Below are positions 61,389-64,000 of a stretch of 64,000 nt of DNA, one piece after another. The position numbers and the translations under genes are program-made. How positions within the stretch are numbered: the first letter of the stretch is position 1; the number at the start of each line of letters is the position of its first letter. The notes under the pieces were generated by a model. That model ran no database searches, was not told the DNA's origin, and saw nothing but the letters and a program-made list of their open reading frames with translations. Source of the stretch: Meishania sp964351985 (GTDB lineage: Bacteria > Bacteroidota > Bacteroidia > Flavobacteriales > Flavobacteriaceae); assembly GCA_964351985.1 (NCBI GenBank), contig CAYGPR010000020.1, forward strand, positions 4,615 through 68,614, written 5' to 3'.

Positions 61389-63095
61389 CTATATATTCTG
61401 CTTATTAAGTTCCTTGACGGCATGGTCGGCCGCTCGTGCCGTAATCGCCATGTACGTCAATGATGGATTCACACAAGACGAAGAGGTCATACATGCACCA
61501 TCCGTTACAAAAACGTTTTTGGCGGCATGTACTTGATTGAATCCGTTCAAGACTGATGTTTTCGGGTCACGCCCCATTCGCGCAGTACCCATTTCGTGAA
61601 TGCCATGCCCTGGAGGGCTCTGATTGTCAAAACCAAGAATATCCTTAAACCCCGCTTTTTCGAGCATATCCACTGCATCCGATTTGATTTGCCGATTCAT
61701 GGCTTTCTCGTTCTCTTTAAACTCACAATCAATATTCAAAGTCGGTAATCCCCATTTATCCTTCAAATCGGTATTAAGGGATATTTTATTTTCATGATAG
61801 GGAAGGCATTCCGCGAAACCTGTAATGAAGAAACCCCATGGTCCGGGTTTGAACAATTTATCCTTGAAGTCGGCCCCGAACTCTTCATTATTGATGCCCG
61901 AGCCCCAACTAGACCTTCCGGCTCCGCCTTGGTATCCAAAACCACGAACAAAATCATTTGATTTCGTTTTCTCATCGAGATTCACATATCGCGGAATATA
62001 AATGCCGTTCGGTCGTCGACCGGAATAATATTCATCCTCAAAACCATCGATACTTCCCATGGCCCCGACCTTATAGGTGTGGTCCATCAAATTGTGTCCT
62101 AATTCTCCACTATCGTTGCCAAGCCCGTTCGGAAATCGATCGGATTTCGAGTTCAGCAAAATTTTGGTAGAGCTTAAAGCTGAAGCATTGCAAAAGACAA
62201 TTTTGGAATAAAACTCCATTTCTTCCATGGTCTCGGAATCCACGATTCGAACACCAGTTACTTTTTCTTTTGCATCATCATAAATAAGCGAGCTCACAAT
62301 CGAATGGGGTCGAATCGTTAGATTACCTGTTTTTTCCGCTGCGGGAATTGTCACTGCATTACTGCTGAAATACGCCCCGAAAGGACATCCTCTTGAGCAT
62401 CGATTCCTGAATTGGCATTTTCCACGCCCGTTCAAGGGTTCGGTCAAATGGGCGCACCGCCCAATGATCAAATGCCGATTCTCATAGTTGTCTTGGATTC
62501 TTTTTCTGACGTGTTTCTCGACGCAATTCAATTCCATCGGTGGAAGAAAATGGCTATCGGGCAAATGGGGCAGACCTAATGGCTCACCACTGATACCCGC
62601 AAATTTTTCTACATAGGTATACCACGGTTCAATATCCTTATAACGAATCGGCCAATCCACTCCATGACCATCTTTTGCATTTGCCTCAAAATCGAGATCG
62701 CTCCAACGGTAGGTTTGTTTTCCCCAGACTATGGATCGTCCACCAACTTGGTGCGCTCGAATCCAAATAAAAGGTTTTACTTCAGTATACGGATTCTCTT
62801 GGTCGTTGGCAAAATTATGAGCCGTATCCGCACCGCCCCATCCGACTCTTGATAGTGAATGGTACTTTTGCTTTTCCTCATAATCCAGGGCTCCTCGAAG
62901 TTCAAAATTCCATGGATCTTTTGCAGCGGTTGGGTAATCTTGAGGATGTTCGATCATCCGGCCACGTTCAAGAACGAGGGTTTTGAGTCCTTTCTCGCAC
63001 AATTCTTTAGCGGCCCAGCCCCCGCTGATGCCAGAACCAACGACGATGGCATCATAGGTGTTTTCTGCTTTTGCTTTGATATTCAAGTTTGTCAT
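61389..63095 (-). CDS. GMC family oxidoreductase, sugar dehydrogenase type
   Basis: A 568-residue FAD enzyme. The FAD fold AIVVGSGISGGWAAKELCEKG is near residues 15-35 and GGRSIVWGKQTYRWSD follows. The C-terminal active site has GHGIHEMGTARMG with the catalytic His and CVNPSLTYMAITARAADH with the partner Asn. A CQFRNRCSRGCPFGAYF cysteine cluster is present near residue 230. No signal peptide is seen, consistent with hitch-hiker export on the small subunit. It probably oxidises a sugar or glycoside, perhaps at C3, passing electrons to a cytochrome not encoded here. Confidence 0.92.
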   Translation of the reverse strand: MTNLNIKAKAENTYDAIVVGSGISGGWAAKELCEKGLKTLVLERGRMIEHPQDYPTAAKDPWNFELRGALDYEEKQKYHSLSRVGWGGADTAHNFANDQENPYTEVKPFIWIRAHQVGGRSIVWGKQTYRWSDLDFEANAKDGHGVDWPIRYKDIEPWYTYVEKFAGISGEPLGLPHLPDSHFLPPMELNCVEKHVRKRIQDNYENRHLIIGRCAHLTEPLNGRGKCQFRNRCSRGCPFGAYFSSNAVTIPAAEKTGNLTIRPHSIVSSLIYDDAKEKVTGVRIVDSETMEEMEFYSKIVFCNASALSSTKILLNSKSDRFPNGLGNDSGELGHNLMDHTYKVGAMGSIDGFEDEYYSGRRPNGIYIPRYVNLDEKTKSNDFVRGFGYQGGAGRSSWGSGINNEEFGADFKDKLFKPGPWGFFITGFAECLPYHENKISLNTDLKDKWGLPTLNIDCEFKENEKAMNRQIKSDAVDMLEKAGFKDILGFDNQSPPGHGIHEMGTARMGRDPKTSVLNGFNQVHAAKNVFVTDGACMTSSSCVNPSLTYMAITARAADHAVKELNKQNI

Positions 63096-63191
63096 GAAGT
63101 ATTTTTATTGAGGAAAAAACTAGTACACAAGATAGTCAACATTTGGGGCATTATGCAATTGCCCCATGAAATAACGATGATCAGGGTGTAG

Positions 63192-64000
63192 CTAAAAAGT
63201 GGTCACTTGCTCCTTTGCCATTTCGAATTCGCCCATTATTTCATCAACGATCTGAGCAGCAGGTTTAATGTCGTGGATCAGCGCGGAAATCTGCCCGATT
63301 TCGAGCTCGCCCTCTTCCAAATCACCTTCAAACATTCCTTTTTTAGCCCGTGCCCGCCCCAACAATTCTTTTAACTGTTCTACGGAAGCTCCTTGGGCGT
63401 ATGCTTTTTGCACATCTTGATAAAACTTATTTTTGATGAGCCGTACCGGTGTCAACTCTTTAAGGGTCAATTCGGTATCGCCTTCTTTCGCTTCTACCAC
63501 CTTTTGCTTGAACAACTCGTGGGACGAGGCTTCATGGCTAGCCACAAAACGACTTCCTACTTGTACACCATCAGCACCAAGCACCATAGCAGCCAACATC
63601 GCCCGACCCGCAGCGATACCGCCAGCAGCGATTAAGGGAATAGCTATTTTCTCTCTCACTGCGGGAATCAAGACCAAAGTCGTCGTCTCGTCTCTGCCAT
63701 TGTGCCCACCTGCCTCAAAACCTTCGGCCACTATGGCATCGACTCCTGCTTCTTGGGCCTTTAATGCAAATTTTACGCTACTGACTACATGAACCACGGT
63801 GATTCCCTTTTCTTTTAAAAAGGATGTCCATGTTTTAGGGTTTCCTGCGGAAGTGAAAACGATTTTTACGCCCATTTCCACAATAATATCCATGATTTTG
63901 TCAATATCTGGATACAGCATGGGCACATTGACCCCAAAGGGTTTATCCGTCGCCTGTTGACATTTTTGTATGTGCTCTCGAAGCACCTGTGGGTACATAC
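63192..64000 (-). CDS. Nitronate monooxygenase family protein, 5' end cut by window
   Basis: FMN-dependent TIM-barrel oxidoreductase of the 2-nitropropane dioxygenase/nitronate monooxygenase family. The visible 268 residues end at the natural C-terminus; the Met at 63998 is internal, as family members have about 45 more residues with the QGGM segment at the start. Recognisable parts are GVNVPML, GGHNGRDETTT with the catalytic His, PLIAAGGIAAGRAML and GADGVQVGSRFVASHEAS. The gene continues beyond base 64000. It may be an enoyl-reductase-like paralogue (FabK-type). Confidence 0.9.
   Translation of the reverse strand, partial: MYPQVLREHIQKCQQATDKPFGVNVPMLYPDIDKIMDIIVEMGVKIVFTSAGNPKTWTSFLKEKGITVVHVVSSVKFALKAQEAGVDAIVAEGFEAGGHNGRDETTTLVLIPAVREKIAIPLIAAGGIAAGRAMLAAMVLGADGVQVGSRFVASHEASSHELFKQKVVEAKEGDTELTLKELTPVRLIKNKFYQDVQKAYAQGASVEQLKELLGRARAKKGMFEGDLEEGELEIGQISALIHDIKPAAQIVDEIMGEFEMAKEQVTTF

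Overview
The window looks like a chromosome segment of a marine-type Bacteroidota, most likely a Flavobacteriaceae member; the genus cannot be read from the sequence. Support comes from the low-to-mid GC content, start regions without strong Shine-Dalgarno sequences, -7 boxes of the Bacteroidota type TAnnTTTG, many lipoproteins and small outer-membrane beta-barrels, and family combinations typical of this group (RDD/SpoIIM/DUF4129/DUF4350/MoxR/DUF58, DUF2007, DUF3817, Q-terminated signal peptides). I see no rRNA, tRNA, CRISPR array, prophage or intact insertion sequence. There is one 10-N assembly gap at 15554-15563.

Layout. 0.1-9.2 kb: a minus-strand alpha-glucan operon, read glgE, a 65-aa membrane protein, maltokinase, glgB, a GH31 alpha-glucosidase and an M48 lipoprotein. 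9.3-13.6 kb: plus-strand housekeeping genes (collagen-like lipoprotein, msrB, DUF1572, lpdA, PepSY membrane protein, DUF3817). 13.7-21.8 kb: minus-strand envelope genes, including five consecutive small beta-barrel genes after aroQ, a decayed DUF3817 copy, and an ASCH-domain lipoprotein interrupted by the N gap. 21.9-31.9 kb: xerD, a GH13 alpha-glucosidase, NDH-2, an M20 amidohydrolase, an ECF sigma factor with a membrane partner, an acyltransferase, a Nudix hydrolase, a cyclophilin lipoprotein and a TRIC channel. 31.9-38.9 kb: the RDD / SpoIIM / DUF4129 / DUF4350 / MoxR / DUF58 membrane-AAA cluster. 39-56 kb: mostly exported hydrolases (gamma-glutamyltransferase, DUF1080 hydrolase, S41, serine hydrolase, GH140-like, M28) mixed with small cytoplasmic enzymes and a YafY-type regulator. 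56.4-60.8 kb: two paralogous histidine-rich TPR proteins followed by a SCO1-like copper/thiol protein. 60.8-64 kb: a GMC dehydrogenase with its small subunit, and a nitronate monooxygenase cut by the window edge.

How the genes fit together. The first operon can make branched alpha-glucan from maltose-1-phosphate (maltokinase, GlgE, GlgB) but no trehalose synthase is present, so the maltose source must lie elsewhere. The GMC/small-subunit pair and the DUF1080 hydrolase could form an envelope 3-keto-glycoside pathway. The TPR/SCO block is the least understood module and the best candidate for something undescribed. Gene packing is tight in places: one divergent pair shares an interlocked CATG start, and two convergent pairs share a TTAA stop.
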